From positions 25,569,601 through 25,633,600 of the forward strand of contig CM038470.1 in assembly GCA_021464415.1 (NCBI GenBank): a DNA stretch of 64,000 nt, given 5' to 3'. The stretch is from Lonicera japonica. Taxonomy: Eukaryota; Streptophyta; Magnoliopsida; Dipsacales; Caprifoliaceae. The notes beneath the pieces were generated by a model that searched no databases, was not told the DNA's origin, and worked only from the letters and a program-made list of their open reading frames with translations. The first letter of the stretch is position 1. Each line of letters starts with the position of its first letter. Below, in pieces: positions 11,973 through 23,995 of this stretch. The translations under genes were made by a program, and so were the position numbers.

Positions 11973-12021
11973 TGGAGATGCAGAGGACCAAAGAGCGGTC
12001 TACCATTTGAGCTACATCCCC
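11973..12021 (-). pseudogene. Truncated tRNA-Ala-like sequence
   Basis: On the minus strand the sequence begins GGGGATGTAGCTCAAATGGT, as in plant tRNA-Ala, including the D arm and A box. It then jumps within about 15 bases to TGCATCTCCA, the 3' acceptor strand with the discriminator base. The anticodon arm and T arm (with the B box) are missing, leaving 49 bases, so it cannot make a working tRNA. It is a deletion derivative of a tRNA-Ala gene or a tRNA-derived insertion. Confidence 0.75.
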
Positions 12022-13330
12022 AGCTTTTGAGTATATTTTGTAGTTCTGATTCATAGTTTACGTACATGTTTCTGGAAAAGAATTAATCTCAACCTCATAC
12101 AATTTGAAAAACGCCACCTATATTGCCAAAACAATTATAAAGTTATATTATTTCCTTCTAAAATTATACATTATTCTAATAATAAATATAATTATTTTAA
12201 CAATAAAACTACCTTTTTAAAAATTACCTTTTACAGGTGCATTTGATAGAAATAATTAAATAATGATTAGAGAAAGCTGATCATGAGATTATTTACTATA
12301 CTAAGCTGAAAATACAAGTAAATTTATAATAAGTTAAAAAATAAGATGAATTATTTGTTGAAATGTTGTTTTAATTTTATTTTTTCATGAAAACTAAATT
12401 ATCGGTGATTGGCAAGAAATTTTTTCGTTAAAAAAAAAAAAAAACCAAGTCTCACCTAATAGCGTTATCAAACCAACGGATCCACGTGAAATGTCACAAT
12501 TTTTTATTGGTAGATGATCAAATTAAAGTTCTCTTTTTTAAAATTTTCAAATTAAAACTATATATTTTAGAGATGATATTATGAGAACTATATATTTTAA
12601 TACTATAATCATCAACGATGAATGTTAATTAGGCTGGCAGATAAAAGGGTATTTTCTACCCCACCGCTATTTAACAAGCTGACATCTCACTAAAAAAAAA
12701 TAAAAAATAGTCTTACTTAAATTTATTTATTTTTTGCCATTTGATAGTGGAGAAATGAACTCGAAAATCCTTTTTTCAATAAGAATATAATATTATTAAT
12801 AATGAATAGAGTTTGAACATTAAAACGAGATTAAATAAATGCTTCAAAGAACTTTAAAATGTCGTAAAGATATAGACCACATCAATAAAAAAAAATTATG
12901 ATACAAGAAAAAATTTGAAAGAGCGGAATAACATCAAACATAAATACCCATAAGGTACACCCAAAACATAAAAACATGACCAAAAGAAGCTTGCCAAAAA
13001 GATTATTCATCCACGCCGAAATGCCACCGAACAAGCAAGTATAAATCTTCATAATTTTGAGTTAAATATCCACCCGAAAGAGCAAATATACTCATTTCTA
13101 CTTTGATCTAGCTGCTCAAGACACGCCTTCATATCCAATAGAAAGGAGAACAAAAACTCTCATAAAAGAAGAAACAAAAACCTCCTAGATCTAAAAAAAT
13201 GTCGAAATACATACAAATCAAGAAGTATTATTATGTATGATATAAAATTATAAGAATGAATCAAACAAATTGATTCCTCCCCTTCTCCTTAAAAGAAGAG
13301 AAAATCTTGTTTATTTTACCAATTCAATAA
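12022..13330. other. AT-rich intergenic DNA, no gene seen
   Basis: There are no protein-like ORFs or structured RNA signals. A few A-rich tracts occur, and nothing else is recognisable. Confidence 0.5.
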
Positions 13331-13333
13331 TAA

Positions 13334-13825
13334 GACTATCTTTAGTGAGTAGTGCAATAAGGTAGTGTAAAAGTGTGTTTTTAGCTTACAAACGAAGGAG
13401 GTGGTGCAGCGGGTGAAAGGTAAATATACCTTGCACAATTTTTAATATGCCATGCTGACCTTTTTGCTGGGTGAAAGAGTGAAAAAGGGATGAAAAGGTG
13501 AAGAAAGCTGGGTAAAAGAGGGAAGAAGCATCATGGCAAGCAAGCCTTGCACAATATTTGATATGTTGTTCCATCCACCAATTTGCTTCCCACGACATTT
13601 GATATGTCGTGCCATCCACCATTTTGCTTCCCACGACACATCATCTGTCGTGGAAGCATGAATACTTTGCCCTGATATTTGATCTGTCGTGCTGTATAAA
13701 TAATTGTCGGCATGTATTTTTACCTTTGCTTTAGCCTATTTCGCTCAAATTTAGCATATTAGCAATTGCAGTAAAGCAGGATAGAACCCAAATTTGGCTT
13801 TTCTCACTACCCACTGTAATTGGTC
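13334..13825. mobile_element. Tourist-like MITE, family 2 copy 1
   Basis: The duplication TAA flanks it (13331-13333 and 13826-13828), and its ends are GACTATC/GACCAAT with shared AGTGNGTAGTG further in. The interior has several imperfect palindromes of the form ACGACATTTGATATGTCGTG. It is a relative of the element at 18986-19423, which has the same kind of ends and interior. The overlapping minus-strand ORFs at 13386-13713 arise from these repeats. Confidence 0.7.
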
Positions 13826-13828
13826 TAA

Positions 13829-15780
13829 TCTTGTTTATTTTACCAATTCAATATTTTTAATCACTTATACAACCAATCTTTAGATTATGTTAATTAAGTA
13901 GTGTTGGAGCAAATGTGTATTTGAGAAAAAAAAAAAACTAGACAAGGCAAAGTAGAGTTTTCCCAAGTCCCACATAGGAGAAAGAAAAAACTTTTCATGG
14001 GTTTTTATATGGGGAAATTGGCTTAAGAGATTGAGCCCTTTGGGTATTAAACTTTTGTGTTATTGGGTGAGGACTTGGATGAATGTGGTTTATCGTGCGC
14101 CGACTGACCCGGCTCGGCTTGAGCTTTGGGCAATGTGTAAATTTTTTTTACAAAATAGTTTTAGAAAGCGCCGACCGACCCGGCTCGGCCTGGGCTTTGG
14201 GCAATGTGTAAATTTTTTATACAAAATAGTTTTAGAAAATTTTATTTGTTAAAATAAAATTTATTTCGAAATTTAATTTTTTAAATTTCAAAAGTGGTCA
14301 AACCACTTCCGAACTGCTCCCTCTTTTCTCTCCACGTCGCCGTACATTTTTCCAACGAAACGGATTTTTAGTTATCTTCCTACCGTTTTAATTTTTTCTA
14401 GATATACTGAAAGGAAATTATTTTTCTTTAATCGAAATCTTCTTCAACAAAAATGAAACCAAAAAAATATTCAAAAGAACCCTAGAAAAAAAAATTGCCT
14501 CGGGCAGGGAAATTTTTCGCCTCCGGCGGTAAAAGATTTACCATTTTCGAGCGATTAAAGGAGTGTTATTGTCGAGCGATCGAAAAAGTGCAAATCAATC
14601 GTACAAAGGGTATCTGGGCTGTTTTATCCTGGGGACGGCGTGGCGATAATCGAACTGCTAGCACAATTTCGGGCAGAGCCGCGAAACGTCTTAAAGAAAG
14701 CGACCTAGTCCGCGACTCAACCCGGTGTACTCTCTCTCCATCCTTAATTTTACGTTTTGCAGTTCATATTTTTCAACAAGTAGTTTTTAAATTCTTTCAA
14801 TTTTGAAATGATAATATTTATTTATTTTTAGTAAAATTTAAATATTATTAAAAACTAAATCAAAAATTGTACATCGTACATATTATAACAGAAAAGTGCC
14901 CCATAATTATAGCAGAAAAGTAGCCCATAACTATACCAATTACATTGACAAACCAAAATACAGAGCCTAGAAAACTTCAACAGCTACAACTCCCAACCCA
15001 ATTAACATATCTTCTTCTACTACTCCACCTTCTTGTAACCTCTTTGTTCTTCCACTTTAAACAAAACCACTCTCTACTTAGAATTTATTAGTTTCTTTTA
15101 AAAATAAAATAAATAAATATTTTAACAAACAAAGCCTTCTTAATATTAATATTAATTTTTAATTTACTCCAATATCTCATCAATTAATTCATTATGTTTC
15201 GTGTAAAAATAGTAATTCTAATCGTAAAGATAGTTGAATAAAGTAAACTTGTAATGTTATTTTGCCAAGGTGAAACTTTATAAGATGTTACTCAAAGGGA
15301 AGTGTAAGCTTTTAATATATTAATTCACAATATAAGCATTCATGGAAGTGCAATCCTGTAAAAGCACATTTATCTGCAGGATAATGATCATGAAAAACAT
15401 ATTCTATAGACATTACAAATTGATTTATGTTACACGGAATCATAGTTTAAAGTACATATTAATTGATAATAGAAAAATATAATTATTTGTTAAATTTAGA
15501 ACAATAGCAAGTAGTGACTCGAAAGAGTTTGAATACATATTAATTGATAATAGAAAAATATAATTATTTGTTAAATTTAGAACAATTTCAAATAGTGGCT
15601 CGAAAGAGACACCACCCCCCAGGAATTTATTTTTTCTGTCGTGGACATGGAAAATATTCTTGAGATAAAATAATTTACTTGATAAAAATATATTTTTAAA
15701 TAGATGTTCATCACAAGAACACACAACTTGCAACGTTATTCATAGTAATCGGATATATGGTTATAAAAAAAAATTCAACA
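13829..15780. other. Intergenic DNA with small duplications
   Basis: GACCCGGCTCGGC plus CTTTGGGCAATGTGTAAATT is duplicated at 14104-14160 and 14170-14232. A segment of about 70 bp with ATTAATTGATAATAGAAAAA is duplicated at 15456-15525 and 15537-15605. The 103-residue ORF at 14495-14806 has no recognisable domain. No gene is supported. Confidence 0.5.
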
Positions 15781-16131
15781 CTGCTAAAAGGTCATGCACG
15801 GACCCAAGAATTCCGAAAAGTGGGTTAAAACTAAGCAAAAGAATGAACTTATACTAACTTCTTTTTCAATTTTATTTTTACAAGTACCAGTGATTTTCAA
15901 AAAAAATTCTTGGCTGAAGCCCACCTTAACCCCTTGAGTCCGCCTCCGGCTAAAACTACAACAGAGGGACAGCAGTTGACATTGGTATCTAAATATGTAC
16001 TTCAACCTCTCAACATAATCTCACAACTTGATTATACTAAAACCTCCAATCCATTCAAAAGATTATAAATTTCATATATTGCAACCAAAATACATCCACT
16101 TCCCTACCAATTCGCAATAAAAAATTCCTAC

Positions 16132-18807
16132 TTAAGTCTCTGCTCCATCCGCATTCGGAACCACCAACCTGAGAATCCCATTCTTCATCTCAGCCTTCAC
16201 CCCATCGGCCCTGTGAAGTTCTGACCGAAACTCAAGGCTGCCGCCGTACATCCTCACACTATCATCTGTCTTGCACTCCATCTCCCCTTTTCCGGCAAAA
16301 AATACAGTGTCATTCTCAGCCCAAACCCTGAATCCGTCATCACCAACACCAGGCATTGCTACCCTCACAAGCGTACCAGCTTTCACTTCATCAACCTCGA
16401 TCACGTTCCTTGGTCCCGCCGATTGAAATGGATTCTCCATCTTAAATTTCTGAGGAGAACCTTTAACAATGACTGTAACAAAAATAAAGAAATTAAGGAG
16501 GTGTGTGTTTACCTCTTAAGGTTGAATGGATAGTTATTTAGCATTAAGGTATAAAATTGATGTTTATTTTCACACCTCTTAATGATGAATATTATTAAAA
16601 TTCAGCAATAAGAGGCAAGCACTTTGTTTAATGCTTAAAACACCCTAGCGAAATTTTACTCCAATATAGTCCTTATCTTTTTGTTTATCAATATTAATGC
16701 ATATTTATAAGAATAAGAGTAAGTTTGTCAAGTTACCTATATGCAGCGTTCATAGTCAAATAAAATAGAACAAATTAAAGACTAAGACCAACTCCAACCC
16801 ATTACATTATTTTTGTGTTGATTTAGCACAAAAATCGTGTTATTTTCACACTATATTTTTTTTAAAAGTATAGAAATGACCCAATTGATATTTAAAAATA
16901 AATAACACTTAAGATAAAAATTGAAAATAAAAAAGGTGAATGGCGTCCATCTACAGTGTCACACCAAATTTAGTGTGCCACTGTAGATAACACCTTGGAT
17001 ATGCCATTCGATTAGAGCTAATTGGGGGAAATCAACACCAAATATAATGGGATAATATGTGATTGGAGTTGCCCTAAAACCAATTCCAACCTAACACTAT
17101 CCCACTATATTTAGTGTTCATTCCCTTCCCCCATTTTGCTCCAATTGAAGGCATTTTTGGCAGCAAATTTGGTGTTTGTCTGCAGTGGCACACCAAATTT
17201 GGTGTGACACCATAGATGGACACCGTTTTCCTTTTTCTTTTTTTTTTTCTTTTTTCAATTTTTATTTTAAGTGTTATTTACTTTTAAATATCAATTAAGT
17301 TATTTCTATACTTCTAATTTAAATTTTTTAGTTTATTTTTTTTAATTAGAAATATTAATAATTTGTTTTATTGAAAAATTTAATTTATTCTAATTAAATT
17401 TATGTATACTTTATTGTAATTAATATTTTTAATATATAATAATAAGGAAAAAAAAATGTATATAACATACAAATTGATAAAAATTTAATCTAACAAAATA
17501 ACATTTAAACTTCATAAATTTAAACGCACATTAAAATGAAACACACTTAACGTAAAGTTAAATGTAATGTCATTTTTTTGCAATAATGTAATGTTTATTT
17601 CCATAATAAATATGTTATGTTAATTTAGTATTTTTAATTTTTTAAATTATTATAAGTTAATTAATAGTAATATCTATAATAAAATAATTAGTACAATACA
17701 ATAATTTATATGATTTGATAAAATAATAGAATAATAAAAAGAATATTTTATTTTTAAAGAGAATATACTTTTTTGTGTTATGTTTAATATTGTGGTTGGA
17801 GTTAAAAAAAATATAGTGTGAAAATAACATTATTTTTGCTCTAAATCAACACAAAAATAGTGTAATGAGTTGGAGTTGCCCTAAGACTCAGCAACATGGA
17901 AAAGGAAAATAAAAACACTTTTTGTTAAGAACTTGGAAAATAAATTGAGGCATTTGTTAAGATATTCTCCATTTTATACTCATTTTATGAATAGATGTCC
18001 TTCATTATTCATAATTTTTTGTGAAAACTTTTTTTTCGTCAATTAACAAACAAATATCTCCAAGAAAAAAGTCACAAAGTAAGATGACATCTCCTGCTTT
18101 TATTTTACTTTTCCATGTTGTTATCAAACGAACCCTAAAAAGTCAAAAACCACCAAAGGTTTTGCATGTTTTTACCTCTTAATATTCAATCGAAATCACT
18201 TAAGCATTAAGAGGAAGAAAGAAATAGTGGGGGTTTTTTTTCACATATTAACATTGAATTGAATTAAAATTTAGCCTTCAACATTAAAGGCAAGCCTTGT
18301 GCTGAAGGCTTAGTCTAACTTTAATGCTATGGTACGCTATTCTAATTTTTAGACATATGTTTTTTGCATAGTTGATACTTGATATTGACCTGCTTGATAT
18401 ATATATTGTTATCATAAAGGTTAAATTATAAAATGCCAACTATCCGGCATTTAAGAGATAAATAAAATTAAAAACATTTTCCATAAGTTCTGTTCAACCT
18501 AAAGCATTCCGATTCATATCTCGGAAAATCAAAAAATCTCGTTTCTCATAAAAAAACAATTTTTATTTCAATAATTTTTTAACTTTGCATAAAACAGTCA
18601 AATTAAACATGAGAGAGAGAGAAGAGTAGTACTCGGGGTGTTGGTGTCATCGGATTCATAATCTGCCTTGCCGGAGGAGGAGGATGGAGCTTCGGCGATG
18701 GTAGAGGAGAAGCGAGGCGGAAGAGGAGAGAAACGAGGGGAGGCGTATTTAGGGCTGAGGAACTTGGTAAATTGTGTTGAAGCTGTGGCTGCTCGTCTCA
18801 AAGCCAT
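16132..18807 (-). CDS. HSP20-like small heat shock protein, gene 1
   Basis: This is probably an organellar small heat shock protein, an ATP-independent holdase. The model has exon 1 at 18633-18807 (donor A|GTACTA) and exon 2 at 16132-16472 (acceptor TTGTTACAG), joined in phase 1 to give 171 residues. Exon 1 encodes MALRRAATAS and further Arg/Ser/Pro-rich sequence, typical of a mitochondrial or plastid transit peptide. Exon 2 carries the alpha-crystallin domain, with VAMPGVGDDGFRVWAENDTV and the conserved terminal AEMKNGILRLVVPN. A TATA-like CTATAAG lies about 40 bp upstream of the start. Another acceptor (TTAAAG at 16460) would also keep the frame. It is a paralogue of the gene at 21912-23655, with the same two-exon plan and a shared KGSP motif. 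The intron (16473-18632) contains a pair of inverted MITEs. Confidence 0.8.
16786..17074. mobile_element. Tourist-like MITE A in HSP20 intron
   Basis: TAA flanks both sides (16783-16785 and 17075-17077). The ends are GACCAACTCCAAC and GGGCAACTCCAA. It is 289 bp long and is an internally deleted relative of element B next to it, in the opposite orientation. Confidence 0.7.
17078..17881. mobile_element. Tourist-like MITE B in HSP20 intron
   Basis: Its left end AACCAATTCCAAC abuts the TAA at 17075-17077 shared with element A, and its right end (inverted GGGCAACTCCAAC) is followed by TAA at 17882-17884. Its left 240 bp are the inverted counterpart of the right part of element A. Its right end (17800-17881) matches the left end of A, also inverted. 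Confidence 0.7.
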
Positions 18808-18985
18808 TTATGCAGATGTATTGCAGAGTATTTGCTCTAGGGCCTTCTTATAGTATCCACAATGTTTCTTGGAGGCAATACAATAAAAAGCCCAATTATA
18901 CCACAAATTGGGCCAACTGTATCAAACACCTACAACAAGTTTACCTTACACATTCTATTTTTTCATATAAATCCGGCTACCCTAA

Positions 18986-19423
18986 GACCATCTGTTATGG
19001 TAAAAGTAAATAGGTAAGGTAATAATATATATTTAGCTTATTAATATTGATTGTATAGCATTAAAAAAAGTGTAAAAATTATTCCCACGACATATGATAT
19101 ATCGGGCCATACATTTAATTCTATCCCGACATATGATATATCGGCCCATACATGTGTCTCCCGACATATGATATATCGGGCCAAACATATCTCTTTCTCA
19201 CAACATATGATGTGTTGTGGGAGACACCACACAACACATCTTGTGTCGTGAGAGTGCCCAAAATTTGCCCCGGCATTTCATTGATCGTGTGAGCTAAAAT
19301 TTGGTCAACTGTTATATTTAGCTTGGATATACACTTTTCCCAACCTTATTACTCATTTAGCTTACCAGATGGGGCAGCAAATTGGCTAAATTTAGCTATT
19401 TAGCCATCCTAATGTAGATGGTC
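18986..19423. mobile_element. Tourist-like MITE, family 2 copy 2
   Basis: The ends GACCATCT are inverted and flanked by TAA (18983-18985 and 19424-19426). The interior carries four spaced imperfect palindromes around CGACATATGATATATCG. Length is 438 bp. It lies about 180 bp upstream of the HSP20 gene 1 start codon, close enough to affect that promoter. Confidence 0.75.
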
Positions 19424-19462
19424 TAACATCCATTCTTTTTGAAGTGCTTGAAGTTATTTTTA

Positions 19463-19784
19463 GGTCTCGTTTGGTTCACGGAAGAGAAATCAATTCACTT
19501 ATCTTTCCAATGGAGGTGGGAAACTAAATTTTCGATCAAGTTTCCTTTCTTGTGTTTGGTATAATATGGAAAGTATTTAGGTAAAGATATTATTGTCCAA
19601 AATTTTTGTAATAAATGCTTGAAAATCACATGATAAAATCAATCCCAGGTGTTTTGAGATGAATGGTTTCACCCCCTACTTATCCCTTTCTTGGAAAAGT
19701 ATTTCTGGAATTTTTACTTACCAAACAAAGGAAATGAATGACTTTCCTTTCCTGAGTACTAAAATATGTGAACCAAACGAGGCC
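19463..19784. mobile_element. Tourist-like MITE, family 1 copy 2
   Basis: Terminal repeats GGYCTCGTTTGGTTCAC are flanked by TTA (19460-19462 and 19785-19787). Length is 322 bp, identical to the copy at 9080-9401. Its right TTA is also the left duplication of the next element, so the two lie immediately side by side. Confidence 0.85.
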
Positions 19785-19787
19785 TTA

Positions 19788-20187
19788 AGGTAAAAAACAC
19801 TAAACCTTATCAAACTATCACTTTTTTATACTACATCACCTCATTTTCTACAAGTGACACTAAACTCCCCCTTAACTATTAGATATTATCACTTAACCCC
19901 CAAAATTACATAAATGCCCTAAACTATTAGATGTTATCACTTAACCCCCAAAATTACATAAATGCCCTTGTATAAAGTTGAATTTAGTGTCACTTTTAGA
20001 AGATGTTGAGGTTAGTGCCAAAAAGTGATAGTTTTAGGGGGTTTAGTGTTTTTTAGTGTCACTTTTAGAAGATGGGGAGGTTAGAGCCAAAAAGTGATAG
20101 TTTTAGGGGGTTTAGTGTCACTTTTAGAAGATGAAAATGTTTAGTGCCAAAAAGTGATAATTTGAGGCAATTTAGTGTTTTTTACCC
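19788..20187. mobile_element. Tourist-like MITE, family 3
   Basis: The ends are AGGTAAAAAACACTAAA and the inverted GGGTAAAAAACACTAAA, flanked by TTA (19785-19787 and 20188-20190). Length is 400 bp. Inside, a block with TTATCACTTAACCCCCAAAA is doubled (19891-19980) and a block with TTTAGTGTCACTTTTAGAAG is repeated about three times (19981-20135), so the element expanded by tandem duplication. Confidence 0.8.
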
Positions 20188-20190
20188 TTA

Positions 20191-21114
20191 CTTTTATTTA
20201 AAGGACTTTTAAGCCATTTTACTCCATTTTGAAGTGCCCAAGGATGTAAAAGAGAGCCAGTTGTTGAATCCTAAAATTATCAATTAATTGGTCAACCTAC
20301 TCAAATTTAGGTGTCGATGATTTTGGAGTACTAATATCAATATACTATATCTACATAGTCAAATTCCGGAAAGGGATTATGCTCTTTTAGTTAAAGAACG
20401 GACTCCTTTTTTGAAAATAAATGATTAAATTTTTTTACTAAATCTAAACAAAACTACCTAGAAGGAAAAATGGTAAATAATGGTAACGGACTTTAACACT
20501 TTTTGCATCCAATTTTATTTTGGGATTAATCGTGGTAATGAGCTTTTTAATTCATGCCAATTAGGCGCATCTATAACCTTCCATTAAAAAAGTAGTAGAA
20601 AGCTAAATTTATTTATAGAAATCACCCCCAATTTTTAATGTATGTACACAAATCACTTCTAACTTTTTTACATTATATTCTATGTATTTGCGAAGACTAC
20701 CCTTTTACCAGAACCCTTAATTTATTCACCTTTAAATTAATCTTTTTTCCTATTTTGAACAAAAAAAAAAACCCTCCAAATATCAGCATCACCACCAGTT
20801 GATTGTTTGCTTAAATTTTATCTTGCTCACATTCCAAAATGGGAAGATTAGGTTACTTAGATTGTTAACAGTAAAGTATAAACGCATAGTACACCTAGAG
20901 TGAAAGATACTCTTCTGTGCTTAGATTAATAATTTAATAGAATCAATGAAACAAATTTGAACAAAGTTAAAAAAATATTAATTAATTATTAAGTAAAAAA
21001 TTTAAAAATTAAATACTTACTTTCTTATTAAGTAACAAAGGTATTAAATGAAAAAAATATTAATTTAGTTTATTGTTAATTTTGGTACATTGGTATATCA
21101 ATATTACCACTAGT

Positions 21115-21155
<41 letters not shown>

Positions 21156-21911
21156 TTATAGTACAGTACGTTATACTACTTGTAATGAAAACCAGTCCTG
21201 ATATCATATCATACACTATCGCTATGATATAATTACTGTACCATAATATTTCGCACTGAGTTTTGTTATTGTCAAAGCTAGAATGAATTTTGCCGAACTA
21301 ATTACAACATTAAGTTGTTGTACTTTATGTTTTGAATATAAATATATTATTCTAGCAGAAACTATATCTACTTTGAACAATAAAAATATAAAATATTAAT
21401 TAGGAAAAGTAAATCCATAAGAGCTCGTTTGCTTATCTTCCAATTTACAAATTAGACAATTTAAAATTGCTTAAATATTTACTTACTTACTAATTAAAAA
21501 AGTATTAATTGAAAAGGTATTAATTTGATATATTAGTAATTTTTGTACATTTGGTACATTGGTATATCAATATTACCATGGGGAAATAAAAATATTAAAT
21601 ATAAATAGGTATAATTTTTACAGTACAATACGATATACTAACGGTAATAAAAAATTATTATTGGTATCATATCATGCGTGCACTATTGGTATAGCACAAA
21701 TACCGTAGTATACTATTTTATACTGAGTTTTGTTATTGTTAAAGGTGAATGAATTTTGTCAAACTAATTACAGCATTAAGTTGTTGTACTTTATATTTTA
21801 AATATATATTATTTTAGTAGAAACTATATCTACTTTGAAGGATAAAAATATAAAATATTAATTAGGAAACGTAAATCCATAATAAGTGAGTAAAAGTGCC
21901 AAAATATATAA
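20191..21911. other. AT-rich intergenic DNA with SSR
   Basis: Two related segments occur at about 20990-21400 and 21470-21870. Both contain ATTGGTATATCAATATTACC and TTAAGTTGTTGTACTTTAT, so a block of about 450 bp was duplicated in tandem. The first copy includes an AT dinucleotide repeat at about 21116-21152. No gene is seen. Confidence 0.6.
21116..21152. repeat. AT dinucleotide microsatellite
   Basis: This is an uninterrupted alternating TA/AT run of roughly 35 bp. Confidence 0.9.
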
Positions 21912-23655
21912 TTAGAAGATGGGGATGTTGGTAATGCCATTCTTCTCAACAAAACCCATTTTTGGAATCACAACTTGAAGAATGCCCTTTTCCATAACTG
22001 CCCATATCTCTTCCTCTTTATACTCACCCTCACTCAATGGAATCTCGATGGCACCATCGTAATTTACCCCTCCCTCTGCATCCTCACCCTTGATTCGCAC
22101 GGATTTCCCTTCAATCCACACCGTCAGATCCTCCTTTCCTAGTCCAGGTAGGTCCACCATGGCTACCATCACATTGCTTATTTCCTTCACCACATAAGAG
22201 AAGAACACTCTTCCGCCTTTGACCAATATTGGATTCTTCAATGGACTACCTACAATTAAACAATCCCATAAGAAAAATGTGACAGTATTTTAATATCAAT
22301 AGTTCTATGCTAATTAAATGTGCATAAAAAGGTTGTAACAAAATGAGGTATCAATCTAAGATTTGATAAAGAGTACGTTAATGGCGATCCACTCTTTCTT
22401 TAATGATAAAATTACACATTACTTTGTGTACAGTTTTTATATTCTTGAATCTGTCGAGTATAACATTACTCTTGGAATGTATGCAAGTGTTGTAAGAAAT
22501 TGCTTTTCAACACCACAATTACTATATTTTCAGTACGATATGTACTATTATTCGTAACATGCATACGATATTAAAAGCAAATTTTAAGATATTCTTAGTG
22601 ATCGATCACCATGTACATATATATTATTGTCTACAGATTATACATTTTGTTTAAGATAATGCATACATATATCGTTTCTTAAATATATAAGACAAATTAT
22701 TTTATACGTGTATAAAAATATGATTGCGTTTGCTATTTCCTTTTAATCTGACTTTAGTTATCAAACATTCATTAAAATTTGTATATAAATTGTTCGAAAT
22801 TAAGCATACATAAAAAATTCCAAAGAAAATGCCTCAAGTAATTAAGGATCCGTCTGAACATTTTTTTTTTTAATCCAAAAGGAAAAATCCCCCTAAAATT
22901 TTATTAAAATCTTAAGAAAATTGGAGTTTAGAGGAGGACAATATTAACCCCACCTCTATCAAGATAAAGAAGAAAAACTTAAAAGAAACGCTTAAATCTG
23001 AAATATTATTTGAATCGAACCGACTTAAGAATCTCTCTTTTTAACATTCCACAAAGGTGCTTTGGAGTAAGGATCCATCTGAATTAACTTGCCCGCTGCA
23101 AGTGCAGCACAATTTATGTTCTCCTAATGTAATAATATGTTTACTTAAATAGAAAAATACAAAGTGACATAGCTTAGACAGAAATTTTCAAAAACTGGAA
23201 TAGATGCATTTCAACCGCTTAGCACTTTCTATTTCGATAAAATTGTGGAGTTTAAATTTACTTGAATTCTAACTTTCTGAAAAAAATTTGTGCTACGTAA
23301 ATCAATCGTGCTTTCAAAATAATAAGTTATAATCTGACAAAGCTATAGTGTATATATGATAAAAGTTAATTCACTAATACACCTTAGAGGAGGTTGTAGT
23401 TAACTAATCAGTGTATAATGTATTTGTGGATTGATCTGCATGGCGCATTTCTAATACTATATATATATTACCTTTGATGACCGGGAAGTGGTGGTCAGTT
23501 TTGTCAGGGTGAGAATGGAATCTGATGATTCTTTTCGAGCGAGAAGCAAAATGAGGACTAATGGCCACTTTTTGAAACCTCTTTGCACCAAAAGAATTTG
23601 TGAAACTTGTGAAGGAAATAGTGAGGTTGAAAGGAGTACTTGTATGCAGAGTCAT
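21912..23655 (-). CDS. HSP20-like small heat shock protein, gene 2
   Basis: This is a small heat shock protein of the alpha-crystallin family, presumably a holdase chaperone. Exon 1 is 23472-23655 (donor AAAG|GTAATA) and exon 2 is 21912-22249 (acceptor ATTGTAG), phase 1, giving 173 residues. The N-terminus (MTLHTSTPFN onward) is rich in Ser/Thr and basic residues and lacks acids for over 40 residues, like a plastid or mitochondrial transit peptide. The alpha-crystallin domain shows VAMVDLPGLGKEDLTVWIEG, then SVRIKGE, and ends with AVMEKGILQVVIPK. A TATA sequence (TATATAAATAG, 23792-23802) lies about 140 bp upstream of the start. It is a paralogue of gene 1, about 3 kb upstream on the same strand, with similar length and intron phase but a divergent sequence. 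Confidence 0.85.
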
Positions 23656-23929
23656 TGCTGAAACTTTTTTAATTAGGATGTTTAAAGCTATATATATATA
23701 TATATATACTAACTAAGAACTAAGAAATAGTGCAGAAGATCGAGAGATCGAGAAAATCAAGAGATTAAATGGAGAAGAGAGACTTTTGTTACTATTTATA
23801 TATATGCACAATCTGTGTTGGAAAAGTTTGATCGCTAGCTTTGCTACACAAGTAGGGTTTGCCGTGACCTGGTTTAGTTGCCATAATTTATCGTCAAAAA
23901 TTCTCTTTCGTATACTTCTCATCTTAAAT

Positions 23930-23995
23930 TAAAAGTTATCCTTTTTCCGATATAACAACTAAGGGAAAGGAATAAAAAAACTAGAAATTAGGTAG
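23930..23995. other. Short spacer upstream of HSP20 gene 2
   Basis: This AT-rich spacer separates the HSP20 gene 2 promoter from the foldback element starting at 23996. Nothing else is visible. Confidence 0.4.

Noticed and set aside
13386..13713. Three overlapping minus-strand ORFs
   Set aside because: They translate the internal palindromes of a MITE.
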